64,000 nt of DNA from Paenibacillus sp. BSR1-1. Its GTDB lineage: Bacteria; Bacillota; Bacilli; Bacillales; Cytobacillaceae. The notes below the pieces were generated by a model that worked only from the letters and a program-made list of their open reading frames with translations, was not told the origin of the DNA and ran no database searches. The translations under genes and the position numbers were made by a program. How positions within the stretch are numbered: the first letter of the stretch is position 1; every line of letters starts with the position of its first letter. Positions 20,774-29,523 of the stretch are shown in pieces. Location: contig NZ_JAQMWQ010000005.1 of the NCBI RefSeq assembly GCF_030403775.1, positions 62,001 through 126,000 on the forward strand. Direction: 5' to 3'.

Positions 20774-20872
20774 TTAACGAATAAACTGGCCGATTCCGAT
20801 TAGGAGGGTTGACGCAAGCATGGCAAACAACATTAAATAAACAACAATTTTTCTATTTTTCTTTTTGGACAA
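20774..20872 (-). CDS. prli42: 32-residue membrane peptide resembling Prli42 (stressosome anchor)
   Basis: Short gene. It starts with TTG 8 nt downstream of a strong GGAGG (plus-strand 20881-20885). The product is a basic N-terminus (MSKKKNRK) followed by one hydrophobic helix (IVVYLMLFAMLASTLLIGIG) and FIR. This Lys-rich start plus VYLM..AM..STLL pattern is what I recall for Prli42, the roughly 31-aa membrane protein that tethers the stressosome in Firmicutes. The name is therefore probable, not proven; that it is a real small membrane gene is better supported. Confidence 0.68.
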   Translation of the reverse strand: MSKKKNRKIVVYLMLFAMLASTLLIGIGQFIR

Positions 20873-21030
20873 TCTAGGGACCTCCTTCATTTTTAAACTA
20901 TATTTATATTTTACAGGGAAAAGCCTAAATGAACAATGGAACAACTCCGGCAATTTAGGAAGGAATTATGAACTTTTTACCGAATACAATAATTGTCGAA
21001 TTATTTTAATATTGAAACAGAGGGGAAAAC

Positions 21031-21444
21031 ATGATTAAAAAAGTCGACCATATCGGAATAGCTGTTAATTCATTAGAGAATGCACTGCCTTTTTATACGG
21101 AAGTATTACGTTTGCCACTATTAAAAATAGAAGTGGTTGAAAGCCAAAAGGTTAAAGTTGCATTTTTGCAGGCAGGGGAAACTAAACTCGAACTGCTGGA
21201 ACCTATGTCAGAGGAAAGTACCATCGCAAAATTTATTGAAAAACGCGGTGAGGGTATTCACCATGTCGCACTTGGAGTAAACTCTATTGAAGAAAGAATT
21301 ATGGAATTGAAAGAAAAAGGGATTCGTATGATTGATGAAAGCCCTAGGCTGGGCGCAGGGGGAGCACATATTGCTTTTATGCATCCAAAGTCGTCTTCCG
21401 GTGTATTATACGAGTTATGTGAAAAGAAAGGACTGAAGGGGTAA
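21031..21444 (+). CDS. mce: Methylmalonyl-CoA epimerase
   Basis: VOC-fold metal-dependent enzyme that interconverts (S)- and (R)-methylmalonyl-CoA between MmdA and MutAB. Two VOC repeats are visible, beginning DHIGIAVNSLENALPFY and GIHHVALGVNSIEE; metal ligands are the His residues and the terminal Glu in VLYELCEK. 137 aa. It is followed after 1 nt by mmdA, so co-transcribed. Corresponds to yqjC of B. subtilis. Confidence 0.92.
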   Translation: MIKKVDHIGIAVNSLENALPFYTEVLRLPLLKIEVVESQKVKVAFLQAGETKLELLEPMSEESTIAKFIEKRGEGIHHVALGVNSIEERIMELKEKGIRMIDESPRLGAGGAHIAFMHPKSSSGVLYELCEKKGLKG

Positions 21445-21445
21445 C

Positions 21446-22996
21446 ATGATCGACATCTATGAGAAAATTAACGAATTGTATGATAAGCGCAGAGAAGTTG
21501 AGCTAGGCGGCGGGGACGAGAGAATTGATAAACAGCATGAAAAAGGGAAACTGACCGCCCGAGAAAGAATTGAGCTTTTAGTTGATAAAGGAAGCTTTGT
21601 TGAACTAAATCCTTTTATTGAGCATCGCACCAATGATTTCGGGCTCGATGAACAAAAAGGGCCTGGCGACGGAGTTGTAACCGGTTACGGAAAGGTTAAT
21701 GGCCGTCCGATTTATTTATTTTCCCAGGACTTTACTGTGTTTGGCGGTGCTTTAGGGGAAATGCATGCCAAAAAGATTGCTAATGTCATGGATTTAGCGG
21801 CGAAAAATGGCGCTCCATTTGTTGGTCTGAATGACTCGGGCGGCGCTAGAATACAGGAAGGTGTCGTCTCACTGGATGGCTATGGTCATATATTTTACCG
21901 TAATGCCATTTATTCAGGGGTCATTCCGCAAATTTCCGTTATTATGGGTCCGTGTGCCGGGGGTGCAGTTTATTCGCCAGCCATTACGGATTTTGTGTTT
22001 ATGGTCGAAAAAACAAGCCAAATGTTTATTACCGGTCCAAAGGTAATTGAAACGGTAACGGGTGAAAAAATAAGTGCAGAAGACCTAGGCGGGGCGGATG
22101 TCCATAACTCGATTAGCGGGAACGCCCATTTCCGTGCTTCGACTGAAGCGGAAGTGCTCCAGGAAGTTCGAAAGCTCTTAGGTTACCTGCCGCAAAACAA
22201 TGAAGAAAAACCGCCAAGGCTAAATTCGGAGGAAGAAAATGATTACCGTCCGGATTTAACAGACGTGATTCCATTTGATGCGGTAAGGCCTTATGATGTT
22301 CGAAAGGTGATTGAACAAGTTGTAGACGGCGATTCATTTATGGAAATTCAAAAGGATTTCGCTAAAAATATAGTTGTAGGGTTCGCTAGGATTAAGGGAG
22401 AACCGGTCGGTCTTGTCTGCAATCAGCCAAAGGTTATGGCTGGGGGACTAGATATCGATTCATCTGATAAAGCTTCAAGATTTATCAGAACCTGTGATGC
22501 GTTTAACATTCCTATTATAACTTTTGAAGATGTGACGGGTTTCTTCCCAGGTGTTAAGCAGGAGCACGGAGGAATCATCCGTCATGGTGCGAAGATTTTA
22601 TTTGCTTATTCCGAAGCAACAGTACCTAAGCTTACAGTCATTTTAAGGAAGGCCTATGGCGGGGCGTACGTTGCCCTTAACAGTAAATCAATTGGAGCAG
22701 ACCTTGTATTTGCATGGCCGAATGCCGAAATCGCGGTCATGGGTCCACAGGGTGCAGCTAATATTATTTTTTCGAAGGAAATTCAAAACAGTGAAAATCC
22801 TGAGCAAACAAGGCAGCAAAAGATTGAAGAATACCGCGAAAAATTTGCGAACCCATATGTGGCTGCATCAAGAGGAATGGTCGATGATGTCATTGACCCG
22901 CGGGAAACGAGAATCAAAATCATTCAAGCGCTAGAAATGCTCAGAAACAAAAAAGAATCGAGACCATATAAAAAACATGGAAATATTCCATTATAA
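21446..22996 (+). CDS. mmdA: Propionyl-CoA carboxylase beta / methylmalonyl-CoA carboxyltransferase subunit
   Basis: Carboxyltransferase of the acyl-CoA carboxylase family (516 aa). N- and C-terminal crotonase-like halves carry the oxyanion-hole glycines (GPCAGGAVYSPA, RKAYGGAYVALNSK). It carboxylates propionyl-CoA, or decarboxylates methylmalonyl-CoA, together with biotin partners. No biotin carboxylase or carrier gene occurs here, so those subunits must be encoded elsewhere. Coupled to mce; B. subtilis yqjD position. Confidence 0.9.
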   Translation: MIDIYEKINELYDKRREVELGGGDERIDKQHEKGKLTARERIELLVDKGSFVELNPFIEHRTNDFGLDEQKGPGDGVVTGYGKVNGRPIYLFSQDFTVFGGALGEMHAKKIANVMDLAAKNGAPFVGLNDSGGARIQEGVVSLDGYGHIFYRNAIYSGVIPQISVIMGPCAGGAVYSPAITDFVFMVEKTSQMFITGPKVIETVTGEKISAEDLGGADVHNSISGNAHFRASTEAEVLQEVRKLLGYLPQNNEEKPPRLNSEEENDYRPDLTDVIPFDAVRPYDVRKVIEQVVDGDSFMEIQKDFAKNIVVGFARIKGEPVGLVCNQPKVMAGGLDIDSSDKASRFIRTCDAFNIPIITFEDVTGFFPGVKQEHGGIIRHGAKILFAYSEATVPKLTVILRKAYGGAYVALNSKSIGADLVFAWPNAEIAVMGPQGAANIIFSKEIQNSENPEQTRQQKIEEYREKFANPYVAASRGMVDDVIDPRETRIKIIQALEMLRNKKESRPYKKHGNIPL

Positions 22997-23032
22997 ATTG
23001 GCTATGTTAAAGCCCAATATTGAATTTTAACA

Positions 23033-23124
23033 CTGTTGATTGGAGCGGAAGGCGCGATGACTCCTGCGGGAGTACGGGGCAGGGGAGCCCGCGGACCGCT
23101 CGCGCCTGGAGCGCAAATCAACAG
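23033..23124. repeat. GC-rich inverted-repeat element (92 bp)
   Basis: Runs from CTGTTGATT to AATCAACAG; the ends are perfect 9-nt inverted repeats. Further inside, GGCGCGA pairs with TCGCGCC. It is distinctly more GC-rich than its surroundings. From memory, similar 'GGAGCGGAAGGCGCGA...CTCCTGCGGGAG' elements recur in intergenic DNA of many Bacillaceae. Only this copy is in the window. Confidence 0.78.
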
Positions 23125-23152
23125 CCAAGTTTAACAGTGCTTATTAAATTGT

Positions 23153-23181
23153 AAAAGGCAGGTCTAGGACCTGCCTTTTAT
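23153..23181 (+). terminator. Terminator between mmdA and yqjE
   Basis: Stem AAAGGCAGGTC / GACCTGCCTTT with a very short loop, followed by TATTT. Confidence 0.85.
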
Positions 23182-23210
23182 TTGATGGTATGAATTTGAA
23201 AAGGTATACT
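23182..23210 (+). promoter_or_regulatory. Probable sigma-A promoter of yqjE
   Basis: TTGATG and TATACT separated by 17 nt, 36 nt before the yqjE start codon and right after the terminator. Confidence 0.6.
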
Positions 23211-23246
23211 GATATAGTGAGTACATAATCGGGAGGGTTTCTACTG

Positions 23247-24368
23247 ATGATTAATCAGGAACGTCTTTTAAATGAATTTTTAGAACTTGTACAAATTGAC
23301 TCGGAAACAAAATTTGAGACTGAAATTGCAAAGGTTTTAAAACAAAAATTTTCTGATTTAGGTCTTGAAGTTTTCGAAGACGATACAACGGCTGTAACCG
23401 GACATGGTGCAGGAAACTTAGTATGTAATTTAGCAGCTACTAAAGAAGGAATTGATCCGATTTATTTTACCTGCCATATGGATACCGTTACTCCTGCGAA
23501 AGGAGTAAAACCATCGATTAAGGATGGCTATGTTGTAACCGATGGTACAACAATCTTAGGTGCGGATGATAAAACAGGTATTTCTGTTATGCTTGAAACC
23601 ATTCGTGTTTTAAAAGAACAGAGCATTGAGCACGGCTTAATTCAATTTGTTATTACGGTTGGTGAGGAAACAGGTTTAGTTGGTGCAAAAGCCCTTGACC
23701 CTTCCTTAATGAAAGCAAAATATGGCTACGCGCTTGATAGTGATGGTTTAGTTGGTAATGTGGTTGTAGCTGCTCCAACCCAGGCAAAAGTGAAAACGAC
23801 TATTTATGGAAAAACAGCTCATGCCGGTGTCGCTCCAGAAAAAGGGGTTTCGGCGATCACCATCGCTGCCAAAGCAATTGCCAGAATGCCATTAGGAAGA
23901 ATTGATCATGAAACCACAGCAAATATTGGCCGTTTTGAGGGTGGTTCTGCTACAAATATTGTTTGCGACCGAGTTGACATTCTAGCTGAAGCACGTTCCC
24001 TGATTCCTGAAAAAATGGAAGCTCAGGTCAGCAAGATGAAGGAAGCGTATGAAACAGTTGCAGCTGAAATGGGCGGAAGAGCAGAGGTAAATGTAGAAGT
24101 CATGTACCCAGGCTTCAAATTTGGCGAGGGTGATCAAGTAGTAGAAATCGCCCGAAAAGCTGCTGGGAAAATCGGGCGCAGCTGTGAATTGCAGCATAGC
24201 GGCGGTGGCAGTGATGCTAACGTAATCGCTGGATTTGGCATTCCTACAGTTAACCTTGCAGTTGGTTATGAAGAAATCCATACAACTAACGAACGCATGC
24301 CGATTGAAGAGCTATATAAGCTGGCAGAAATGACCATTGCGATTATTAACGAAGTAACCAATCAATAG
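23247..24368 (+). CDS. yqjE: M20 tripeptidase-like peptidase YqjE
   Basis: Peptidase T-like zinc aminopeptidase. Metal and catalytic motifs: TCHMDTV (His and Asp), GADDKTG, GEETG (general base and ligand), DSDG, and the late HSGGGSDAN. 373 aa, no signal peptide. Likely cleaves small peptides in the cytoplasm. GGGAGGG lies 9 nt before the ATG. Same position as B. subtilis yqjE, downstream of yqjC-yqjD. Confidence 0.9.
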   Translation: MINQERLLNEFLELVQIDSETKFETEIAKVLKQKFSDLGLEVFEDDTTAVTGHGAGNLVCNLAATKEGIDPIYFTCHMDTVTPAKGVKPSIKDGYVVTDGTTILGADDKTGISVMLETIRVLKEQSIEHGLIQFVITVGEETGLVGAKALDPSLMKAKYGYALDSDGLVGNVVVAAPTQAKVKTTIYGKTAHAGVAPEKGVSAITIAAKAIARMPLGRIDHETTANIGRFEGGSATNIVCDRVDILAEARSLIPEKMEAQVSKMKEAYETVAAEMGGRAEVNVEVMYPGFKFGEGDQVVEIARKAAGKIGRSCELQHSGGGSDANVIAGFGIPTVNLAVGYEEIHTTNERMPIEELYKLAEMTIAIINEVTNQ

Positions 24369-24373
24369 GATTG

Positions 24374-24399
24374 AAGGAGAGCCAAGGGCTCTCCTTTTT
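24374..24399 (+). terminator. Terminator after yqjE
   Basis: Stem AAGGAGAGCC / GGCTCTCCTT, 3-nt loop, T-run. Confidence 0.88.
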
Positions 24400-24440
24400 G
24401 TTATACTTAAACTATCAATTGTTTTAGGAAGTGTGTCGGC

Positions 24441-25718
24441 TTGAAGGAAATGTATCCGAAGAATGGGCGTGTTATTTTACATGTTGATATGAATAGCTTT
24501 TACGCATCAGTTGAAATGGCGTATGACCCATCTTTAAAGGGAAAACCGCTAGCCATTGCCGGAAACGCAGAGGAAAGACGAGGAATTATCGTCACCTGCA
24601 GTTATGAAGCCAGGAAATTCGGTGTGAAAACAACAATGCCGCTATGGGAAGCAAAAAAGCTTTGTCCGCAGTTAATCGTAAAAACTCCCAATTTTGAGCG
24701 CTACCGGGCAGCGTCTAGGGGGATGTTTGACATTCTAAGACATTACACAACACTAGTAGAACCTGTTTCGATTGATGAGGGGTACATGGATATTACGGAA
24801 AGCTTTCAATTTGGCAGTCCAATTGAAATTGCAGAAAGCATCCAAAAAAGAATCCTTGAGCAGCTTGATTTACCCTGCAGCATTGGTATTGCTCCGAATA
24901 AATTTTTAGCAAAGATGGCATCAGATATGAAAAAGCCGATGGGGATTACTGTGCTTCGCAAGCGAGATATTCCAGTAGTGCTTTGGCCGTTAAATACAAA
25001 CGAAATGCATGGAGTGGGTAATAAGACAGCAGAGAAACTTACGACTATTGGGATTCACACCATCGGTGATTTAGCAAAGGGGAACGAAATTCAATTAAAA
25101 ACCCTATTAGGAATCAATGGAGTCCGCCTGAAAGAACGGGCAAATGGAATGGACCAACGGCCGGTTGATCCTGAATCAATTGAGGAGTTTAAAAGCATTG
25201 GCAACTCCACAACCCTGCCTCGAGACATCAGCAATCAACAAGAGCTTTTTCATGTCCTCGAGTCGTTAGCTGAAACAGTTTCTGTCAGGATAAAGCGAAA
25301 AAATGTTTTGGCTGCAACTCTAGGAATCACCATCCGTTATAAGGACCGACGAACAATCACTAGAAGTAGAAAATTACCAAACCCTGTTAATCATAAAGAT
25401 GATATTGCAGCGTTTGCGAAACAGCTGTTTCTTAAATCCTGGAATGGTGATGCTATTCGCTTGTTGGGAATAACTGGTTTTGATCTGGTTGAACAGGATC
25501 AAGCTTTTAAACAGTTAGATATATTTTCATACGAACATGATGCCAAAAAGGAACCGTTACTTAAAACTCTTTCCGGCCTCCGTGAAAAGTATGGGAAAAA
25601 TATTATTGAAATTGCTGGTACTCATAATGTTGACCCTGGTCATAAAATTGGCACAGGCACAAGCTTTAATAAGGATTTTCTTCGCTCTTTTCCCCAGAAA
25701 AAAGAGGAAGAAGAGTAA
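24441..25718 (+). CDS. dinB: DNA polymerase IV (Y family), PolY1/YqjH
   Basis: Translesion polymerase. Catalytic carboxylates are visible in HVDMNSFYASVE and SIDEGYMD; the helix-hairpin-helix region (MHGVGNKTAEKL) and little-finger domain follow. The C-terminal QLDIFSYE resembles the beta-clamp-binding motif. TTG at 24441 gives an N-terminus aligned with B. subtilis YqjH; the ATG at 24450 has its only purine-rich stretch too close. 425 aa. The B. subtilis neighbour gndA is absent here; zwf follows directly on the other strand. Confidence 0.92.
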   Translation: MKEMYPKNGRVILHVDMNSFYASVEMAYDPSLKGKPLAIAGNAEERRGIIVTCSYEARKFGVKTTMPLWEAKKLCPQLIVKTPNFERYRAASRGMFDILRHYTTLVEPVSIDEGYMDITESFQFGSPIEIAESIQKRILEQLDLPCSIGIAPNKFLAKMASDMKKPMGITVLRKRDIPVVLWPLNTNEMHGVGNKTAEKLTTIGIHTIGDLAKGNEIQLKTLLGINGVRLKERANGMDQRPVDPESIEEFKSIGNSTTLPRDISNQQELFHVLESLAETVSVRIKRKNVLAATLGITIRYKDRRTITRSRKLPNPVNHKDDIAAFAKQLFLKSWNGDAIRLLGITGFDLVEQDQAFKQLDIFSYEHDAKKEPLLKTLSGLREKYGKNIIEIAGTHNVDPGHKIGTGTSFNKDFLRSFPQKKEEEE

Positions 25719-25760
25719 AAAGCTCCACATTGCCCATTTAGAGCCAGTGGAGCTTTATTT
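25718..25760. terminator. Bidirectional terminator between dinB and zwf
   Basis: Stem AAAGCTCCAC / GTGGAGCTTT with A-rich and T-rich flanks on both strands, placed between two converging genes. Confidence 0.83.
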
Positions 25761-25761
25761 A

Positions 25762-27255
25762 TTATTTGCACATATCTACTTCTAAATCTGTTACAGGCCA
25801 CCAGAAGAAGCCGTCTTTTTCCAAAAGCTTATCTGCTGCATCTGGTCCCTTCGAACCGGATACATAATTTGGAAAGTCTGCTTTTGTTTTCTGCCATTCA
25901 GCTGAAATTTTGTCTACAAACGCCCAAGAATAGGCAACTTCATCCCAATGGGTGAAATTCGTGGCATCACCGCGCATACAGTCATAAAGCAGCTTTTCAT
26001 ACCCTTCAGGCGTATTCATTGCATGAATACCAGTATTTGCAAAGCTTAATCTTACTTCTTGTGCATCCAAATGACCACCTGCTTTTTTGGCATTTAGATG
26101 CAAAGTGATTCCCTCTTCTGGCTGAATATGAATAACAAGGAGATTTGGATTAAGCATTTTTTCGGTTTGGTAATATAGATTCATTGGAATATCTTTAAAT
26201 TGAATGACAATTTTGGTGGATTTAACCTTTAGTCTTTTTCCTGTTCGAATATAAAAAGGAACGCCGGCCCAGCGGAAATTATCAATCATTACTTTTCCAG
26301 CCACATAGGTTTCAGTATTGGATTCTTTATCGACCATTGGCTCATCACGGTATTTTGGAACCGGATTTTCATCCATTTCACCTTCACCATATTGCCCGCG
26401 GACGAAATATTCATTTACTTCGTCACCTTCGACTGATCGGAGCGCACGGAACACTCTGACTTTTTCAGACCGAATTTCATCTGTTGTCAGACGGATTGGA
26501 GGCTCCATCGCTAGTAATGCCACCATTTGCATCATATGGTTTTGCAGCATATCTCTAAGGGCACCGCTAGACTCATAATAACGCCCGCGTTCTTCTACTC
26601 CAAGTGTTTCGCTGGAGGTAATTTGGATATTGGAAATGTATCGATTATTCCAAAGCGGTTCAAAAATGGCATTGGCAAAACGAATAACTTCGATATTCCG
26701 CACCATCTCTTTTCCTAAATAATGGTCGATTCGGTATACTTCTTTTTCCGAAAAGGCGGTTCGAATTTGCTTGTTTAATTCCTTTGCAGATTCTAAATCA
26801 TGGCCGAATGGTTTTTCAATGACAAGCCGCTTGTAGCCCGATACATCTGTAAGTCCATCAGATTTTAAATGCAAGGCGATTGTGCCGAAAAATTCCGGTG
26901 CCATGGCTAAGTAAAAAATTCGGTTTCCTTCCAGTTTATGATGTTCATCAATTTGGTCGGCAAAGGTTTTTAAGGAGCCGTATGAACTTGAATCTGACAC
27001 ATCATGAGGTTGATAATAAAAATGCGAGATGAATTCATCAATATTTTCCTTGTTTCCAAGTGCCGAGACAACGGAGTCCTTTACAGATGCCTGAAAATCA
27101 TCATTAGACATAGATTTCCTAGCAACGCCAATCACAGCAAATTTATGGAATTTCCCTTTATTGTATAACCGGTACAGAGAAGGGAAAAGCTTCCGTTTCG
27201 CTAAATCCCCAGTTGCTCCAAAAATCATGATTAAAGAAGTCATGTTTTCTTCCAC
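25762..27255 (-). CDS. zwf: Glucose-6-phosphate 1-dehydrogenase
   Basis: First step of the oxidative pentose phosphate pathway; makes NADPH. Visible: the N-terminal nucleotide fold IFGATGDLAKRKLFPSLYRL, the active-site block RIDHYLGKEMVRN and the substrate-binding EKPFGHD. The frame begins at ATG 27270, which lacks a ribosome site. GTG at 27255, 8 nt after GAGGG, is the most plausible start (497 aa); ATG 27243 is also possible. Monocistronic, divergent from rnz. Confidence 0.93.
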   Translation of the reverse strand: MEENMTSLIMIFGATGDLAKRKLFPSLYRLYNKGKFHKFAVIGVARKSMSNDDFQASVKDSVVSALGNKENIDEFISHFYYQPHDVSDSSSYGSLKTFADQIDEHHKLEGNRIFYLAMAPEFFGTIALHLKSDGLTDVSGYKRLVIEKPFGHDLESAKELNKQIRTAFSEKEVYRIDHYLGKEMVRNIEVIRFANAIFEPLWNNRYISNIQITSSETLGVEERGRYYESSGALRDMLQNHMMQMVALLAMEPPIRLTTDEIRSEKVRVFRALRSVEGDEVNEYFVRGQYGEGEMDENPVPKYRDEPMVDKESNTETYVAGKVMIDNFRWAGVPFYIRTGKRLKVKSTKIVIQFKDIPMNLYYQTEKMLNPNLLVIHIQPEEGITLHLNAKKAGGHLDAQEVRLSFANTGIHAMNTPEGYEKLLYDCMRGDATNFTHWDEVAYSWAFVDKISAEWQKTKADFPNYVSGSKGPDAADKLLEKDGFFWWPVTDLEVDMCK

Positions 27256-27410
27256 GTTCAAAGCCCTCATTTCTATAGTTGGTTGCTTATGTAGTTTGTA
27301 CTTAACAAGTATTTAATTTAGCGCTTATGATTAGGTTTCGCAAATATAATGATTTGCATGTATCAAATTAGTAGGACCTAACGGGCTGAGGAGCAATTCG
27401 CAGCAGTTTA

Positions 27411-27419
27411 TGCTATAGT
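27411..27419 (+). promoter_or_regulatory. Extended -10 promoter of rnz
   Basis: TGCTATAGT fits the TGnTATAAT extended -10 class with one mismatch, 38 nt before the rnz start; no good -35 is evident. Confidence 0.5.
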
Positions 27420-27457
27420 AATTGGAAGTAGGTTCTGTATAGAGAGGAGATTAGATT

Positions 27458-28381
27458 TTGGACATTTTTTTCTTAGGAACCGGCGCAGGCATGCCCGCAA
27501 AGCTTCGCAATGTCACTTCCATTGCCCTTAAACTATTGGAGGAACGCGGGGCGGTCTGGTTATTCGATGCCGGTGAAGCAACGCAGCACCAAATTTTACA
27601 TACATCGATTAAACCCCGTAGAATTGAAAAAATCTTTATAACTCATCTTCATGGGGATCATATATACGGTCTTCCTGGCCTGTTATCGAGCCGTTCTTTT
27701 CAAGGTGGAGATACTGAAGTAACAGTGTATGGGCCGAAAGGGATCAAAGAATTTATTCATGTTAGTCTATCCTTAAGCCAAACCTATTTAAAGTATCCGT
27801 TGTCTGTTATTGAAATCTCCGAGGGGATTATTTTTGAAGATGATCAGTTCTCCGTCGAAGCTCGTTTGCTTGATCACGGAATCCCTTCCTACGGGTATCG
27901 GGTGGTCGAAAAGGACAGGCCCGGTACGTTGCTTGCCGATAAGTTAATTGAAGCAGGTGTCCAGCCAGGGCCGATTTTTAGAAAGATAAAGAACGGTGAA
28001 GCTATTACACTTGATGATGGCAGTATCATTGAGCCGCATCATTTTCTTGGTCCTGAGCAAAAGGGGAGAATCGTTACCATTTTAGGGGATACCCGATTTT
28101 GCGAAAATGCGATTTTGTTAGCAAAAAATGCTGATTTGTTGGTTCACGAATCGACCTTTTCAAAAGGAGAAGAAAAATTGGCTTCCGACTATTTTCATTC
28201 AACGACCCATCAGGCTGCAGAAATTGCCAGAAGTGCCGGATGTAAGCAGCTTTGCTTGACTCATATCAGTTCACGGTATGATCGACATGACTGGAAAGAA
28301 TTAGTTGACGAAGCAAAAGAAATCTTTCCTAATACGGACATATCTGAGGATTTTAAAGAAATTAATATTCCGCTTAATTAA
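27458..28381 (+). CDS. rnz: Ribonuclease Z
   Basis: Endonuclease that trims tRNA 3' ends. Metallo-beta-lactamase fold with the zinc motif [15 protein letters not shown], the later [22 protein letters not shown] and LTHISSRY metal-ligand blocks. 307 aa. TTG start at 27458 with GAGAGGAGA upstream. Located beside zwf as in B. subtilis (yqjK). Confidence 0.94.
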   Translation: MDIFFLGTGAGMPAKLRNVTSIALKLLEERGAVWLFDAGEATQHQILHTSIKPRRIEKIFITHLHGDHIYGLPGLLSSRSFQGGDTEVTVYGPKGIKEFIHVSLSLSQTYLKYPLSVIEISEGIIFEDDQFSVEARLLDHGIPSYGYRVVEKDRPGTLLADKLIEAGVQPGPIFRKIKNGEAITLDDGSIIEPHHFLGPEQKGRIVTILGDTRFCENAILLAKNADLLVHESTFSKGEEKLASDYFHSTTHQAAEIARSAGCKQLCLTHISSRYDRHDWKELVDEAKEIFPNTDISEDFKEINIPLN

Positions 28382-28383
28382 TC

Positions 28384-28422
28384 AAAAAAAGCACTTACCT
28401 AAAAACTGGTAAGTGCTTTTTG
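28384..28422. terminator. Bidirectional terminator between rnz and namA
   Basis: Perfect stem AAAAGCACTTACC / GGTAAGTGCTTTT, A-run on one side and T-run on the other, between convergent genes. Confidence 0.9.
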
Positions 28423-28426
28423 TCTA

Positions 28427-29446
28427 TTATACCCATCCGCGCTCGTATTGTTTTGGTCCTTCAATGCTGACACCAAGTTCTTTCGCCGCGGTTCTTGGCC
28501 AGTATGGATCTCTTAGTAATTCACGTGCTAAAAAGACTAATTCGGCCCGTTCGTTTTGTAAAATTTCTTCTGCCTGAATCCCGGAAGTGATTAAGCCAAC
28601 TGCACCGGTAGGGATATCAGCACCATTCTTAATCGTTTCGGCATATTTAACCTGATAGCCCGGGTAAACATTAATGCGTGCTGGAACGACTGCACCTGAG
28701 CTTACGTCAATTAAATCGACACCCTGTTCTTTCATCCACTGAGAGAAGGTTACATAATCTTCCGGTTTTAAGCCTTCTTCATGGTAATCATGAGCGGAAA
28801 CACGCACAAAGAGGGGCCCCTCCCAAACTTCTTTGATGGCATCAATGACTTCTTGCAAGAACCGGTAACGATTTTCAGCTGATCCTCCGTATTCATCGGT
28901 TCTTTTGTTGGAAAGAGGTGAAAGGAATTCGTTTATCAAATATCCATGGGCCCCGTGAATCTCAATTACATCAAAGCCAGCCCTGGCAGCCCGCTCGGCA
29001 CCCTTCTTAAAAGCCTCCACGGTTTCTTCAATTTCGGATTTTGTCATTTCCTTTGGCGTTTTCATTTTATCATTGAAAGCGAGCGCGGAAGGAGCAACAA
29101 TTTCTCCTTCTAGCATCGCTTTTCGACCTGCGTGGGCAAGCTGAATGCCCATTTTGGCCCCATGTTCTTTCCCAAGCTTAACTAGTTCTTGGAATCCTGC
29201 TATATGGTCATCATTCCAGATGCCTAAATCCTGTGGTGAAATCCGTCCCTGAGGTGTAACGGCTGTTGCTTCTACAATAATGAGGCCGACCTGGCCCACT
29301 GCCCTGCTTGTGTAATGGGTGCGATGCCAGTTTTGAAGATGCCCATCCTCATTATGACTGGAATACATGCACATTGGTGACATGACAATTCTGTTTTTGA
29401 ATGTCACACCTTTAATTGTATAAGGAGAAAATAATTTAGCTGTCAT
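28427..29446 (-). CDS. namA: NADPH dehydrogenase, old yellow enzyme family (YqjM)
   Basis: FMN-dependent ene-reductase for alpha,beta-unsaturated carbonyls, nitroesters and nitroaromatics. The YqjM-class flavin-tuning Cys is in VMSPMCMYS near the N-terminus. The substrate-binding His pair is in EIHGAHGYL, followed by [18 protein letters not shown]. 339 aa. GGAGG precedes the ATG. Corresponds to B. subtilis yqjM in position and sequence. Confidence 0.94.
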   Translation of the reverse strand: MTAKLFSPYTIKGVTFKNRIVMSPMCMYSSHNEDGHLQNWHRTHYTSRAVGQVGLIIVEATAVTPQGRISPQDLGIWNDDHIAGFQELVKLGKEHGAKMGIQLAHAGRKAMLEGEIVAPSALAFNDKMKTPKEMTKSEIEETVEAFKKGAERAARAGFDVIEIHGAHGYLINEFLSPLSNKRTDEYGGSAENRYRFLQEVIDAIKEVWEGPLFVRVSAHDYHEEGLKPEDYVTFSQWMKEQGVDLIDVSSGAVVPARINVYPGYQVKYAETIKNGADIPTGAVGLITSGIQAEEILQNERAELVFLARELLRDPYWPRTAAKELGVSIEGPKQYERGWV

Positions 29447-29523
29447 GTTAAGGAGCCTCCATCAACTGTTATATTATCAATCTTAGTATAGCAAAAGGCT
29501 CCAAGATAATTAAAAATTCTGCT

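Noticed and set aside
20968-21009. 13-codon ORF (MNFLPNTIIVELF) with an AGGAAGGAA upstream, just before mce
   Set aside because: Very short, AT-rich, and no feature of a known leader peptide; a chance frame is more likely.
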